Shown here one piece after another: positions 7,507 through 16,407 of a stretch of 64,000 bases of DNA. The notes under the pieces are model-generated. The model did no database searches. It was not told where the DNA came from and was given only the letters and a program-made list of their open reading frames with translations. The translations under genes and the position numbers were made by a program. Source of the stretch: Amycolatopsis coloradensis (lineage in GTDB: Bacteria > Actinomycetota > Actinomycetes > Mycobacteriales > Pseudonocardiaceae); contig NZ_CP150484.1 of NCBI RefSeq assembly GCF_037997115.1, forward strand, positions 2,622,594 through 2,686,593, read 5' to 3'. How positions within the stretch are numbered: the first letter of the stretch is position 1; each line of letters starts with the position of its first letter.

Positions 7507-9378
7507 TCACTCGCCGCGCAGAACCGCTTTCAGGGCATCGAGAACGCTCGCGTCCTCGATCGTCGAAGGCACCTGCTCGTCGCGGCCGTCGGCGATCCCG
7601 CGCATGGTCTTGCGCAGGATCTTCCCGGACCGCGTCTTCGGCAACGCGTCCACAATGGACACGTCGCGGAACGCCGCGACCGGCCCGATGTCGCGCCGCA
7701 CCAGCGCGACCAACTCGGCCTTGAGCGTTTCCGCGTCGACCTCGGTGCCCGACTTCAGCACCACGAAACCGCGCGGAAGCTGACCCTTGAGCTGATCACG
7801 GACGCCGATCACCGCGCATTCGGCGACGGCGGGGTGCGATGCCAGCACGGCCTCCATCGAACCGGTGGAAAGCCGGTGGCCCGCGACGTTGATGACGTCG
7901 TCGGTGCGGCCCATGACGAACAGGTAGCCGTCTTCGTCGACGTATCCCGAGTCACCCGTCAGGTAGTGGCCTTCGTACCGCGATAGGTACGCCTCGCGAT
8001 ACCGCTCGTCGTCCTGCCACAACGTCGGCAGCGAACCCGGCGGGAGCGGCAGTTTGATGGCGATGGCGCCCTCCCGTCCGGAGGGGAGCGGTTCGCCCGC
8101 CTGGTCCAGGATCCGCACGTCCCAGCCCGGCACCGGTTTCGTCGCGGAACCGGGTTTGACCGGCATCGGTTCCAGCCCGCGCGGATTCGCCGCGATCGGC
8201 CAGCCGGTCTCGGTCTGCCACCAGTGATCGATCACCGGTACGCCGAGTTTGCCGTGCGCCCAGTGATACGTCTCCGGATCGAGCCGTTCACCGGCCATGA
8301 ACAACGTCTTGAACTCGCTGAGCTGGTATTTTCCGATTTCGCTAGCGTCCGGATCGACCTTCTTGATCGCCCGCAACGCCGTCGGCGCGGTGAACAACGC
8401 CTTCACCCCGTGATCGGCGATGACCCGCCAGAACGCGCCCGCGTCCGGTGTCCCGACCGGTTTGCCCTCGTACATGATCGTGGTCGCCCCGATGAGGAGC
8501 GGCGCGTACACGATGTAGGAATGGCCGACGACCCAGCCGACGTCGGACGCCGTCCACCAGACGTCGCCGGGCCGGATGTCGTAGATCGCGCCCATCGACC
8601 AGGCCAGCGCGACCGCGTGCCCGCCCGTATCGCGCACGACGCCCTTCGGCTTACCCGTCGTGCCGGAGGTGTACAGGATGTACAGCGGGTCGGTGGCCGC
8701 GACCGGTACCGGGTCGGCGGGTGAGGCCTTCGCGACGAGTTCGGCCCAGTCGGCGTCGCGTTCGCCCAGTTCGGCTCGAGCACGCTCGCGCTGCAGCACC
8801 ACGACCTTGTCCGGTTGATGGACGGTGCCCGCGAGCGCCTCGTCGATGATCGGCTTGTACTCGACGATCCGCGTCGGCTCGATCCCGCACGAGGCGGCCA
8901 CGATGACCTTGGGTTTCGCGTCCTCGATCCGCGCCGCCAGCTCCTTGGGCGCGAAGCCGCCGAAAACGACCGAGTGCACCGCGCCGAGCCGGGCGCACGC
9001 CAGCATCGCGACCGCGGCCTCGGGGACCATCGGCATGTACACGATGACGCGGTCGCCCTTCCCGACACCGAGCGAGGCGAGCGCGCCGGCGAAGCGCGCG
9101 ACGTCGTCCAGCAGTTCCGAGTAGGTGAACCGGCGGACCGAATCGGTGACGGGGGAATCCCAGATCAGCGCCGTCCGCTCGCCGCGGCCGTCCCGCACGT
9201 GCCGGTCGAGCGCGTTGAACGCGGTGTTCAGTTCCCCGTCCGGGAACCAGCGGTAGAAAGGCGCCTTCGACGCGTCGAGCGCCCGCGTCGGCTGACGGGT
9301 CCAGTCGATCGCCTGCGCGGCTTCGAGCCAGAAACCCTCCGGGTCTTCGAGGCTCCGCTGGTACGACTCGGCGTGCAT
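7507..9378 (-). CDS. prpE: Propionyl-CoA synthetase (acyl-CoA synthetase, ANL superfamily)
   Basis: The 623-residue enzyme activates propionate (or a related short acid) to acyl-CoA through an acyl-adenylate in the cytoplasm. The AMP-binding P-loop YTSGTTGKPKGVVRDTGGHA has the propionyl-CoA synthetase-type continuation, and WWQTETGWP and LTGDSGYVDEDGYLF are the A5 and A7 motifs. The catalytic Lys is in KTRSGKILRKTMRGI (A10), followed by a GRDEQVPSTIED tail typical of PrpE. It is divergent from the membrane kinase gene and has no methylcitrate-cycle genes next to it. Acetyl-CoA synthetase activity is possible, but the motifs favour PrpE. Confidence 0.85.
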   Translation of the reverse strand: MHAESYQRSLEDPEGFWLEAAQAIDWTRQPTRALDASKAPFYRWFPDGELNTAFNALDRHVRDGRGERTALIWDSPVTDSVRRFTYSELLDDVARFAGALASLGVGKGDRVIVYMPMVPEAAVAMLACARLGAVHSVVFGGFAPKELAARIEDAKPKVIVAASCGIEPTRIVEYKPIIDEALAGTVHQPDKVVVLQRERARAELGERDADWAELVAKASPADPVPVAATDPLYILYTSGTTGKPKGVVRDTGGHAVALAWSMGAIYDIRPGDVWWTASDVGWVVGHSYIVYAPLLIGATTIMYEGKPVGTPDAGAFWRVIADHGVKALFTAPTALRAIKKVDPDASEIGKYQLSEFKTLFMAGERLDPETYHWAHGKLGVPVIDHWWQTETGWPIAANPRGLEPMPVKPGSATKPVPGWDVRILDQAGEPLPSGREGAIAIKLPLPPGSLPTLWQDDERYREAYLSRYEGHYLTGDSGYVDEDGYLFVMGRTDDVINVAGHRLSTGSMEAVLASHPAVAECAVIGVRDQLKGQLPRGFVVLKSGTEVDAETLKAELVALVRRDIGPVAAFRDVSIVDALPKTRSGKILRKTMRGIADGRDEQVPSTIEDASVLDALKAVLRGE

Positions 9379-9561
9379 CGAATGCTCCTTCGCGTTCGGG
9401 TACCGGACCCATCATGGACTTCCGGCCGGGCCGATGCCCGGTGGTAACGGCGGAGAGACGCCCGCGACAACCCGGCAACCCTGTGAGGGCATGGAGCGTC
9501 CTAAGCTGGACTACGGGGAAAACCGCCGGAAACGGCCTAACGAGCGAGGGGAGCAGGGTCC

Positions 9562-11325
9562 ATGGGACTAGCGAGCGCGCTGCTTTCGTTCGCGCACAGC
9601 CTGTTCGGACCAGGGATCTGGCCTGGGGACTGGGTGTGGGCGACGAGCACCGCGGGAGCGCTGGTCGCGCTGCTGCCCGCACTGGGAGCGATGGTCGTCG
9701 CGATCATCCGCAAAGGCACCGGCAACCGCTACGACGTGGTGACCCTGTCCATCTTCGGCGGGATCGGCGTCGTCGCCGTCTTCCTGCTGCCGTGGCTGCT
9801 GGCCACCGGGGTTTCGCAGACGTACCAGGAGGCCGCGTCCGAATCGGGCGGTAAGTCCGGCTTCTCCAGCAGCGACCTGGCGACCTTCAACGCCGACTAC
9901 AGCCCGCTGATCGGGAAGCAGAGCGAGTACCTCGGCCGCGGCCAGAACGTGTACGAGGTCCTGTTCTACCCGAACGGGATGCAGCTCAGTTACATCTTCT
10001 ACCTGATCCTGCTGGTCGGGCTGCCGGCGCTGTCGCTTCTGTTCGTGATGCTGCAGGCGCGCACCGCGTTCCGTCGCGGCCCGAAGTGGCCTTCGCGGTT
10101 CTTCTGGATCCCGTTCGTGCTGATGGTGCTGGCGAGCGTCGGCATGGGCGCGAACACGGCCGTGCACTTCTGGCTCGGGTTCCTGCCGTTCAGCGTGCTG
10201 GGCCTGATCCCGGTCGCGCTCGTCGGCCCGCCGCCGTGGTCGGTGATCAACCGGCCCGACCCACAGCCCCGGCAGAAGATCGAGCCGTACCGCCCGGAGC
10301 CGCCCGCCCCGAAACCGCAGCCGCAGCTGCCGCCCCCGCCCGCCAAGCAGTACCCGGCGACCGCGCTGGCACAGGCGCCCGAACCTCCCGCGCTGGCCGC
10401 GGTCCCCGGCCCGATCCCGCCGCCCCCGGGTTCGCGCAACTCCGGTGGCAGCCGCTACAAGCGCGTCCGGCGGCTCGGCCACGGTGGGTTCGGCACCGTG
10501 TGGGAAGCGATCGACACCCAGCTCAACCGCACGGTCGCGCTGAAGATCGCGCACGCGCCGGACCGGGACACCGAAGAGCGCATGCAGCGCGAGGCCAGGG
10601 CGCTGGCCGTGGTGAACCACCCCAACTGCGTGAAGGTGTACGACCTCGTCGAGGAACCCGACGGGCTCGCGCTGGTCATGGAGTACCTCGAGGGGCGCTC
10701 GCTGGCCGAGATCGTCGACTCGCAGGGCCCGCTCGACGACATCGCCGCCGGACGGCTCTGGTCGACCATGGCCGGCGCGCTCGCCGCGGCGCACGAGAAG
10801 GGTGTGCTGCACCGGGACCTCAAGCCGTCGAACATCATCCTCGACCGCAACGGGCTCGCGCACCTCATCGACTTCGGCATCGCCCGCAGCCAGGGCGACT
10901 CGAAGATGACCGCGACCGGGATGATGATCGGCACGCCGGACTTCGTCGCTCCCGAGCAGGCGATGGGCTCAGCGGCCAGCCCGGCTTCGGACGCCTGGCA
11001 GCTCGCCGCGACGGTCAGCTACGCGCTCTCGGGCCAGCCTCCGCGCGGCACCCGGGAGACCCCGATGGCCGCGCTGATGGCCGCCGCCCGCGCCGAACCG
11101 GTGTCGAAGCTGCCGAACCGCAGCGCGCACGCGCGGATCCTCATCGCGTCGCTCGACCAGGAGCCCCGCCGTCGTCCGACGCTCACCGCCGTGCGGCGCG
11201 ACGTCGAAGGCTGGCTCGCTCGCGCGGGCAAGTCACCGGACGGCCCGGTGACGCAGATCGTGCCTCGCCGCCCTCCGCAGCCGCAGTCCCACCAGCAGCC
11301 GCAACCCCAGCGTCACCCGCGCTGA
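9562..11325 (+). CDS. Membrane-anchored Ser/Thr protein kinase (PknB-like catalytic domain)
   Basis: The 587-residue protein has an N-terminal membrane region with about five hydrophobic segments (near 31-50, 62-82, 143-166, 180-198 and 203-222). A Pro-rich linker (about 231-292) leads to a Hanks-type kinase domain from about residue 299. Kinase motifs are intact: glycine loop RLGHGGFGTVWEA, Lys in VALKIA, HRDLKPSN, DFG in LIDFGIARS and APE in FVAPEQAMG. A short Pro/Gln-rich tail follows the kinase. Most actinobacterial receptor kinases are kinase-TM-sensor, so having the membrane domain in front is the less common order, and there is no PASTA or other extracellular sensor. The signal and targets are unknown. 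Confidence 0.9.
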   Translation: MGLASALLSFAHSLFGPGIWPGDWVWATSTAGALVALLPALGAMVVAIIRKGTGNRYDVVTLSIFGGIGVVAVFLLPWLLATGVSQTYQEAASESGGKSGFSSSDLATFNADYSPLIGKQSEYLGRGQNVYEVLFYPNGMQLSYIFYLILLVGLPALSLLFVMLQARTAFRRGPKWPSRFFWIPFVLMVLASVGMGANTAVHFWLGFLPFSVLGLIPVALVGPPPWSVINRPDPQPRQKIEPYRPEPPAPKPQPQLPPPPAKQYPATALAQAPEPPALAAVPGPIPPPPGSRNSGGSRYKRVRRLGHGGFGTVWEAIDTQLNRTVALKIAHAPDRDTEERMQREARALAVVNHPNCVKVYDLVEEPDGLALVMEYLEGRSLAEIVDSQGPLDDIAAGRLWSTMAGALAAAHEKGVLHRDLKPSNIILDRNGLAHLIDFGIARSQGDSKMTATGMMIGTPDFVAPEQAMGSAASPASDAWQLAATVSYALSGQPPRGTRETPMAALMAAARAEPVSKLPNRSAHARILIASLDQEPRRRPTLTAVRRDVEGWLARAGKSPDGPVTQIVPRRPPQPQSHQQPQPQRHPR

Positions 11326-11522
11326 CCTGCGGAAAGAGAGCAAGGGACCTTTGCTGTCGCGGCGGCGGAAGGTGTGTGGGAATAGAGACGTTGAGTGTCC
11401 CTATTTCCACACACCCCGTACTCCGCGTAGCGATGTGTACCGACCGTGTGGGTTTTGGGACATCTGACGTCCCAAAGCCCACACGGTCACCTGCGGAATG
11501 AGAGCAAAGGTCCCTTGCTCTC
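11325..11522. repeat. Nested inverted-repeat element between convergent genes
   Basis: This 198-bp stretch is almost all hairpin. Perfect 18-bp outer arms lie at 11338-11355 and 11503-11520. Inside are a hairpin with 19-nt arms and a 7-nt loop (11371-11415) and another with 20-nt arms (19 of 20 complementary) and a 7-nt loop (11442-11488). A direct repeat, ACCTGCGGAA, marks both ends (11325-11334 and 11489-11498). It lies between the kinase and a lipoprotein gene, so it can end transcription from both sides. Confidence 0.75.
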
Positions 11523-11524
11523 CC

Positions 11525-12076
11525 TCAGTCGATGACGACCCAGGTCCCGCCGCGCCAGGCCATGGTGAACGTCTTGGGCTCGGCGGCCATCATGGCGATC
11601 TGCGGGCTGATCGCGCCCGGCGGCACGACGACCTTGTCCGGTCCCTTGCTCTGCAGTTTCGCGCGGTCGACGCGGGTGGCCTTCAGCTTCTTGACGTCGT
11701 CGGCCGAGAGCATCCCGAACTGCACCGGGGTGAGGCTGCGGCATTCCTTCATCCCGCCGTCGAACGCCGGCGCGGTGATCCGGCAAACGGTGTCGAGGTC
11801 CTTGTCGCCCAAAGCGTGGTGATACTCCTCCAGCACATCGGCGGCTCCGTCCGGCGTGTGCGCCACCGCGCCGCCGGTGGCGGGTTTGGTCACCTCGGAG
11901 GCGATCGCCGAAGGCTTCGGCGAACTGGGCTGTGCGGTGCTGCTGGCCGGCGTCTCCGAGGTGCTCGGAACGGCCGAAGACTGCGGCGACGCGGCCCCCG
12001 GTGTCTGCTCCTCACACCCCGCGATCAAGAACAACGCCGCGGCCGCGCAGGCCGCTCCGAGCGGTCGGATCGTCAT
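11525..12076 (-). CDS. Secreted lipoprotein of unknown function
   Basis: This 183-residue protein starts at an ATG preceded by AGGGGG and has a lipoprotein signal peptide with the lipobox LIAGC near residue 20. A Ser/Thr/Pro-rich linker (about 25-70) is followed by a globular domain of about 100 residues. That domain contains EEYHHALGDKDLDTVCRITAP and ends GGTWVVID, which resembles small NTF2-like or DUF4878-type lipoprotein domains. Two cysteines, in TVCRI and KECRS, could form a disulfide. The function is not recognised. It is convergent with the kinase and faces the DUF3558 lipoprotein gene in the same direction, 76 bp apart. Confidence 0.75.
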   Translation of the reverse strand: MTIRPLGAACAAAALFLIAGCEEQTPGAASPQSSAVPSTSETPASSTAQPSSPKPSAIASEVTKPATGGAVAHTPDGAADVLEEYHHALGDKDLDTVCRITAPAFDGGMKECRSLTPVQFGMLSADDVKKLKATRVDRAKLQSKGPDKVVVPPGAISPQIAMMAAEPKTFTMAWRGGTWVVID

Positions 12077-12152
12077 GATGCCCCCTGTCGGACTGCTGCT
12101 GACCAGGGGAGAGTAACAACTGTCGGCCAAGTGTCACACTTGAATCGGGAAA

Positions 12153-13196
12153 TCAAGAATCGCCGGTGATCAGAGCCAGCATCGACACCGACAAGATGAG
12201 CTGAGCGGAGACGCAGGTCCGCGGCATCGCTTCCTTCTTCTTGCCGATGAAGTCGACCTGAACGACCTGTCCGTTGCCCAGCTGGACGCTCAGGGCGCAA
12301 GACTCCGCGGTCTGCTCGAACCTGGCCTTCAACGTGCCGAACTGCCCGTTCCGCACGTCCGCGCCCGCTTTCGGCGGCACGGCTTCGAGACCGCCCGTGC
12401 CGGTCGTGTACATCCCGACGGCCTTCGCGTAGGCCACTTCGTGAGTGCAGGTCGGTCCCAGCGGCCCTTCGCCCTTCTGAGCGCCTTCGCGGCCCGCGTT
12501 GATCCCGGCGTAGTTCGTATGAGTGAACTTGACGACTTCGCAGATGTCGGCGTTCTTCAGGGCTTCGGCAGCCGGCTCCTGAACGGTGCTCGGCGCCGGT
12601 TTGCCACCGGCGAGCGGGACGAACTTCTTCAGCACCACTTCGGCGACCTTCTTCGCCAGCTCGCAGTGCTCGGCACGAGTGCCCGCTTCGTCGCTGTCGA
12701 CGTCATAGGCATCGACAGCGATCGAAGCGTAGGCGCGGACGTCCATGTTGACCGAACAGAACGTCGCCGGCTCCGGGTCGAAGGCGTACGTCCGGCCTTT
12801 GATTCCGGCGATCACCACCGGCTCCATCACCGGGGAGTCCTGCGTGATCCAGCTGTACGGACTGTAGGCGTGCACCTGCGCGCCCTTGTTGTCCGGGAAC
12901 ACGAACTGGCAACCGCTGAGCACGCCCTTCGTGCTCACGAGACCGAGCGGCTGGAGGTCCGGTTTGATCGACTCCAGCCAGTCACAGCCTTCCTCGCCCT
13001 GCTTCACAGGCAGGGCCAGCGGCTGGTCGAGTACCTGATCACTGAAACCCGACCCGTCGGCGGGCGGCTCGTACCGCGGGTACTTCGCGTCGCTCGCACC
13101 CGGCGCCGAGCCCTCGCGGAAAGCCTTCCCGTCGACGGCACTGGAACACCCGGTGAGCAGCAGGGCAACGGCCACGAAAACCGGCCAACGAGACAT
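12153..13196 (-). CDS. DUF3558-family lipoprotein
   Basis: The 347-residue protein has a signal peptide with the lipobox LLTGC (Cys about residue 17). It then shows two related halves, each with the pattern of a Cys near the start (EEGCDWLES, NADICEVVK) and a later Cys before a conserved RA.HCELA or ESCALSV segment. This is the layout of DUF3558, a family of actinobacterial surface lipoproteins with no established biochemical role. It probably sits on the outer face of the membrane. It is upstream of the smaller lipoprotein in the same orientation and may share its transcript. Confidence 0.8.
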   Translation of the reverse strand: MSRWPVFVAVALLLTGCSSAVDGKAFREGSAPGASDAKYPRYEPPADGSGFSDQVLDQPLALPVKQGEEGCDWLESIKPDLQPLGLVSTKGVLSGCQFVFPDNKGAQVHAYSPYSWITQDSPVMEPVVIAGIKGRTYAFDPEPATFCSVNMDVRAYASIAVDAYDVDSDEAGTRAEHCELAKKVAEVVLKKFVPLAGGKPAPSTVQEPAAEALKNADICEVVKFTHTNYAGINAGREGAQKGEGPLGPTCTHEVAYAKAVGMYTTGTGGLEAVPPKAGADVRNGQFGTLKARFEQTAESCALSVQLGNGQVVQVDFIGKKKEAMPRTCVSAQLILSVSMLALITGDS

Positions 13197-13280
13197 GACG
13201 ACCCCCAGAAATCCTCAATTCGGACGGGAGTCTAAGCCGCTTCCGGACGTCTCGCTGGGTCTTCGCTCAACCGGTCGTGA

Positions 13281-14852
13281 TCACTTCCATGACGGTAGCC
13301 ACAACTCGGCGTTCCAGTGATCGTTGGTGATCGCGTTGCCGTTGAGAATCGGCCACAACCAGGCGAAATTGGCCACGACGAGGCCCACGTAGAGCGCGAC
13401 GACGAGCATGCCGGTGCCCCGTCGTTCGAAACCGCGTTTCGCGCTGCCGAGGATCTGCCCGAGGATCAGCGTCAACCCGAGTACCAGGAAGGGCGCCAGC
13501 GGCGTCGCGTAGAAGTAGTACATCTGGCGGTCGAGGTTGGTGAACCACGGCAGGAACCCGGCAAGGTAACCGACGAGCACGGCGGCGTAGCGCCAGTCCG
13601 CGCGGAAGACCGACCGCCATACGCTCCAGCCGAGCATCGGCAGGGCCAGCCACCACATGGCGGGCGTGCCGATCAGCATCGTCGCCCGCACACAGGTCGA
13701 CTCGCCGCAACCGGTCGCGTCGGTACCGCCCGCGTACGCGTAGAGCATCGGCCGCAGGCCCATCGGCCAGGTCCACGGCTTCGACTCCCACGGATGCGGC
13801 TTGTCCTTGGGCGTCACCAGGTTCGCGTGGAAGTCGAGGACGTTCATCGTGTAGTCGCCGAGCGACCGCAACGCGGGCGGCATCCAGGCCCAGAAACCCG
13901 GATCGATGTCCTTGATCGCCACGTAGTTGCGGTCGGTCGCGGTCTCGCTCGCGAACCAGGCCCAGTAGCAGGCGAGGTATACCAGGATCGGGATGACGAC
14001 GATCGCCCACAGCGCCGGCAGCACGTCGCGGCGCAGCGTGCCGACCCAAGGCCGCTGCACCCCGGCGGCCCGGCGCGCGGCGACGTCGAAGAAGACGGTG
14101 AGCAGGCCGAACGCGGCGATGTAGTAGAGCGCCGACCACTTGACGCCGAAGGTCAGCCCGATCATCAGGCCGCCGGCGAACCGCCACCAGCGGAAACCCA
14201 GCTTCGGGCCGAACCGCGACTCGTCGATCCAGCCTTCACGGACGGCAACGGCGAGCCGCTGCCGCACCTGGTCGCGGTCGCACAGCACGCAGGCGAACGC
14301 GGCGAGGACGAAGAGCGCGATGAAGATGTCGAGCATCCCCATACGGGACTGCAGGTGCAGGACGCCGTCGCTGATCACCAGGATCCCCGCGACGGCGCCG
14401 AGCAGGGTCGAGCGGGTGAGGCGCCGGGCGATCCTGATGGTGAGGAACACGATCAGCGTGCCCGCCAGCGCGGGCATGATCCGCCAGCCCCAGGCGTTGT
14501 AGCCGAACAGCCATTCGCCGATCGCGATGAGATGCTTCGCCAGCGGCGGGTGGACGATCAGCTCGTAGCCGTAGTTGTCCTCGTAACCGCCGTTGCGCAG
14601 CATCTGCCACGCCTGGGGGACGTAGTGCTTCTCGTCGAAGACGGGCGTGCCCTTGTCCGTGGGCGTTCCCAGGTTCTGGATCCGGACGATGCCGCCGATG
14701 AGCGTCAGCACCAGCGTGACGATCCAGCCGCGCAGGCGATCGGTCGGCATGCCGCGGCCGAGGAGGGTGGCCTCCCGGTCACTCGGTGGCCTGAGCGCGT
14801 CGACCGGATCCGGCCGCACGCTCTCGTTGTCCCGGGTCAGCAGTGCGGTCAC
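13281..14852 (-). CDS. pmt: Protein O-mannosyltransferase (GT39, PMT family)
   Basis: The 523-residue polytopic membrane enzyme transfers mannose from polyprenyl-phosphomannose to Ser/Thr of Sec-exported proteins on the outer face of the membrane. The first loop contains the catalytic Asp-Glu in PVFDEKHYVPQAW (about residue 73), followed by HPPLAKHLIAIGEW, both diagnostic of PMT. About ten hydrophobic segments follow, and the C-terminal PMT_4TMC region includes FLPWFTNLDRQMYYFYATP. The likely start is GTG with TAGGAT eight bases upstream. It is divergent from rsmI, the same arrangement as Rv1002c/Rv1003 in M. tuberculosis as I recall it. Confidence 0.93.
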   Translation of the reverse strand: MTALLTRDNESVRPDPVDALRPPSDREATLLGRGMPTDRLRGWIVTLVLTLIGGIVRIQNLGTPTDKGTPVFDEKHYVPQAWQMLRNGGYEDNYGYELIVHPPLAKHLIAIGEWLFGYNAWGWRIMPALAGTLIVFLTIRIARRLTRSTLLGAVAGILVISDGVLHLQSRMGMLDIFIALFVLAAFACVLCDRDQVRQRLAVAVREGWIDESRFGPKLGFRWWRFAGGLMIGLTFGVKWSALYYIAAFGLLTVFFDVAARRAAGVQRPWVGTLRRDVLPALWAIVVIPILVYLACYWAWFASETATDRNYVAIKDIDPGFWAWMPPALRSLGDYTMNVLDFHANLVTPKDKPHPWESKPWTWPMGLRPMLYAYAGGTDATGCGESTCVRATMLIGTPAMWWLALPMLGWSVWRSVFRADWRYAAVLVGYLAGFLPWFTNLDRQMYYFYATPLAPFLVLGLTLILGQILGSAKRGFERRGTGMLVVALYVGLVVANFAWLWPILNGNAITNDHWNAELWLPSWK

Positions 14853-14920
14853 GGGGCATGATCCTACGGGCGGAAGAGTGAACTCGGTGTCCGGATCTGC
14901 GAACCGGTTAACCTTCGGGA

Positions 14921-15757
14921 ATGACCGAAGGACGCCTCGTGCTGGCAGCCACCCCGCTCGGAGACGTCCGCGACGCTTCGCCGCGCCTGTCCGAAGCCCT
15001 CGCGACGGCCGACGTGATCGCCGCCGAAGACACGCGGCGCCTGCGCTCCCTCACCGCGGCTCTCGACGTCTCGCCGGTCGGGCGCGTCGTCAGCTTCTAC
15101 GAGGACGTCGAGACGGCTCGCCTGCCGAAACTGCTCGAATCGCTCCAGTCGGGCGAGACAGTGGTCTTGGTGACCGACGCCGGTATGCCGAGTGTTTCGG
15201 ATCCCGGATTCCGCCTGGTGGCGGCCTGCGTCGAGGCGGACGTGCCGGTGACCTGCCTGCCCGGCCCGTCGGCGGTGACCACGGCACTGGCGTTGTCCGG
15301 CCTGCCTTGCGACCGTTTCTGTTTCGAAGGGTTCGCTCCGCGCAAGCCCGGCGAACGCGCGAAATGGCTCGGTTCGCTGAAGGACGAGCCCCGCACGGCC
15401 GTATTCTTCGAATCTCCGCACCGTCTCGCGAGCACGCTCGCCGACGCCGCCGAGGTCCTGGGGCCCGACCGTCGCGCCGCCGTCTGCCGCGAACTGACCA
15501 AAACCTACGAAGAGGTCAAACGCGGCGATCTGCCTGAGTTGGCTGCCTGGGCCGCCGACGGGGTCAAGGGCGAGATCACCGTCGTCCTCGCGGGCGCGCC
15601 GCCGCGTTCGGTGAGCGTCGGAGATCTGGTCTCGGAGGTCGCGTCGCGTGTCTCGGCAGGTGAACGCCTGAAGTCCGCCGCCGCCGAGGTCGCCGAGGCC
15701 GCGGGAGTGTCGAAGAAGGAGCTTTACGACGCGGTGCTCGCGTCCCGCAAGAGCTAG
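14921..15757 (+). CDS. rsmI: 16S rRNA (cytidine1402-2'-O)-methyltransferase
   Basis: The 278-residue protein methylates the ribose of C1402 in the 16S rRNA decoding centre using SAM. Family motifs are AATPLGDVRDAS, AAEDTRR, VTDAGMPSVSDPG and CLPGPSAVTTALALSGLP, in the order expected of the tetrapyrrole-methylase fold, and a YEEVKRGDL segment follows. The ATG has TAACCT six bases upstream and no Shine-Dalgarno, so the mRNA is probably leaderless. It is divergent from pmt across 68 bp. Its stop codon overlaps the convergent QsdR-like gene by a few bases. Confidence 0.95.
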   Translation: MTEGRLVLAATPLGDVRDASPRLSEALATADVIAAEDTRRLRSLTAALDVSPVGRVVSFYEDVETARLPKLLESLQSGETVVLVTDAGMPSVSDPGFRLVAACVEADVPVTCLPGPSAVTTALALSGLPCDRFCFEGFAPRKPGERAKWLGSLKDEPRTAVFFESPHRLASTLADAAEVLGPDRRAAVCRELTKTYEEVKRGDLPELAAWAADGVKGEITVVLAGAPPRSVSVGDLVSEVASRVSAGERLKSAAAEVAEAAGVSKKELYDAVLASRKS

Positions 15758-16236
15758 GACAGCAAGGCCGTCACGGCCGCGTGTGCCTTCGCGGCATCGG
15801 GCTCCGCGCCGGTGATGACGTCCGTATAGATGAAGGACTCGCCGATCCGCACCAGCAGGTAGGCCAGGTCCTCGACCGGCAGCGGCGGGGTGAGCCGCCC
15901 GGCCGTGACCTCCTCGTCGAGGAACTGGCGCATTTTCGCGATCGCGCGGCTCTGCACCACGCTGGCCTTCGTCGTCAGGATCCGCAGCGCCCGCTCGGGC
16001 TCGTTGCGCAGGAACTCCCGGAAAGGTTTCGAGCCGTTCACGGTCCGGACGAAGGTGCCGACGAGTTCCGCGATCCCTTCCGCGCCGCGGCCGAGCTTGC
16101 CGGAAGCGCGCGCTTCGAAGACCTCGACGGTCATCGACCACAGGATCTCGCCGAGCAGCTGATCCCGGCCGCCGACCCACCGGTGCAGGGTCGCCCGGCT
16201 GATCCCCAGCTCACCGGCGAGTTCGCCCATGTCCAC
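15754..16236 (-). CDS. TetR/QsdR-family transcriptional regulator with ambiguous start
   Basis: From the only usual start codon, GTG at 16236, the protein has 160 residues and begins MDMGELAGELGISRATLHRWVGGRDQ, the HTH of QsdR-type TetR regulators. However, 24 further codons upstream in the same frame encode RPDALRAFTIARARF and continue with good family sense, completing HTH helix 1. They contain no ATG, GTG or TTG; the nearest possible initiator is CTG at 16308. The true N-terminus is therefore probably longer. It is divergent from a quinone oxidoreductase gene, and four matching half-sites between them are a likely operator. The ligand is unknown. Confidence 0.8.
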   Translation of the reverse strand: MDMGELAGELGISRATLHRWVGGRDQLLGEILWSMTVEVFEARASGKLGRGAEGIAELVGTFVRTVNGSKPFREFLRNEPERALRILTTKASVVQSRAIAKMRQFLDEEVTAGRLTPPLPVEDLAYLLVRIGESFIYTDVITGAEPDAAKAHAAVTALLS

Positions 16237-16335
16237 CCGGCGCCCGTCCAGGAACCGGGCGCGCGCGATCGTGAACGCGCGCAGGGCGTCCGGGCGCGGT
16301 GAGGTCAGCTGGCGTTCGAGTGCGGTTTCGATGAG

Positions 16336-16387
16336 TGAAACATATCACGGCATGTCTCAACCGTGAGACATATGCAAGAATGTCTCA
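16336..16387. promoter_or_regulatory. Tandem operators TGARACAT-N8-ATGTCTCA
   Basis: Four half-sites lie at 16336-16343 (TGAAACAT), 16352-16359 (ATGTCTCA), 16364-16371 (TGAGACAT) and 16380-16387 (ATGTCTCA). They form two 24-bp inverted repeats with 8-bp spacers, centred 28 bp apart, and the inner pair makes a 20-bp palindrome. The array fills the divergent region between the QsdR-like regulator and the oxidoreductase, so that regulator is the natural ligand. Confidence 0.7.
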
Positions 16388-16407
16388 TCTCGACGAGGAG
16401 GATGCGG

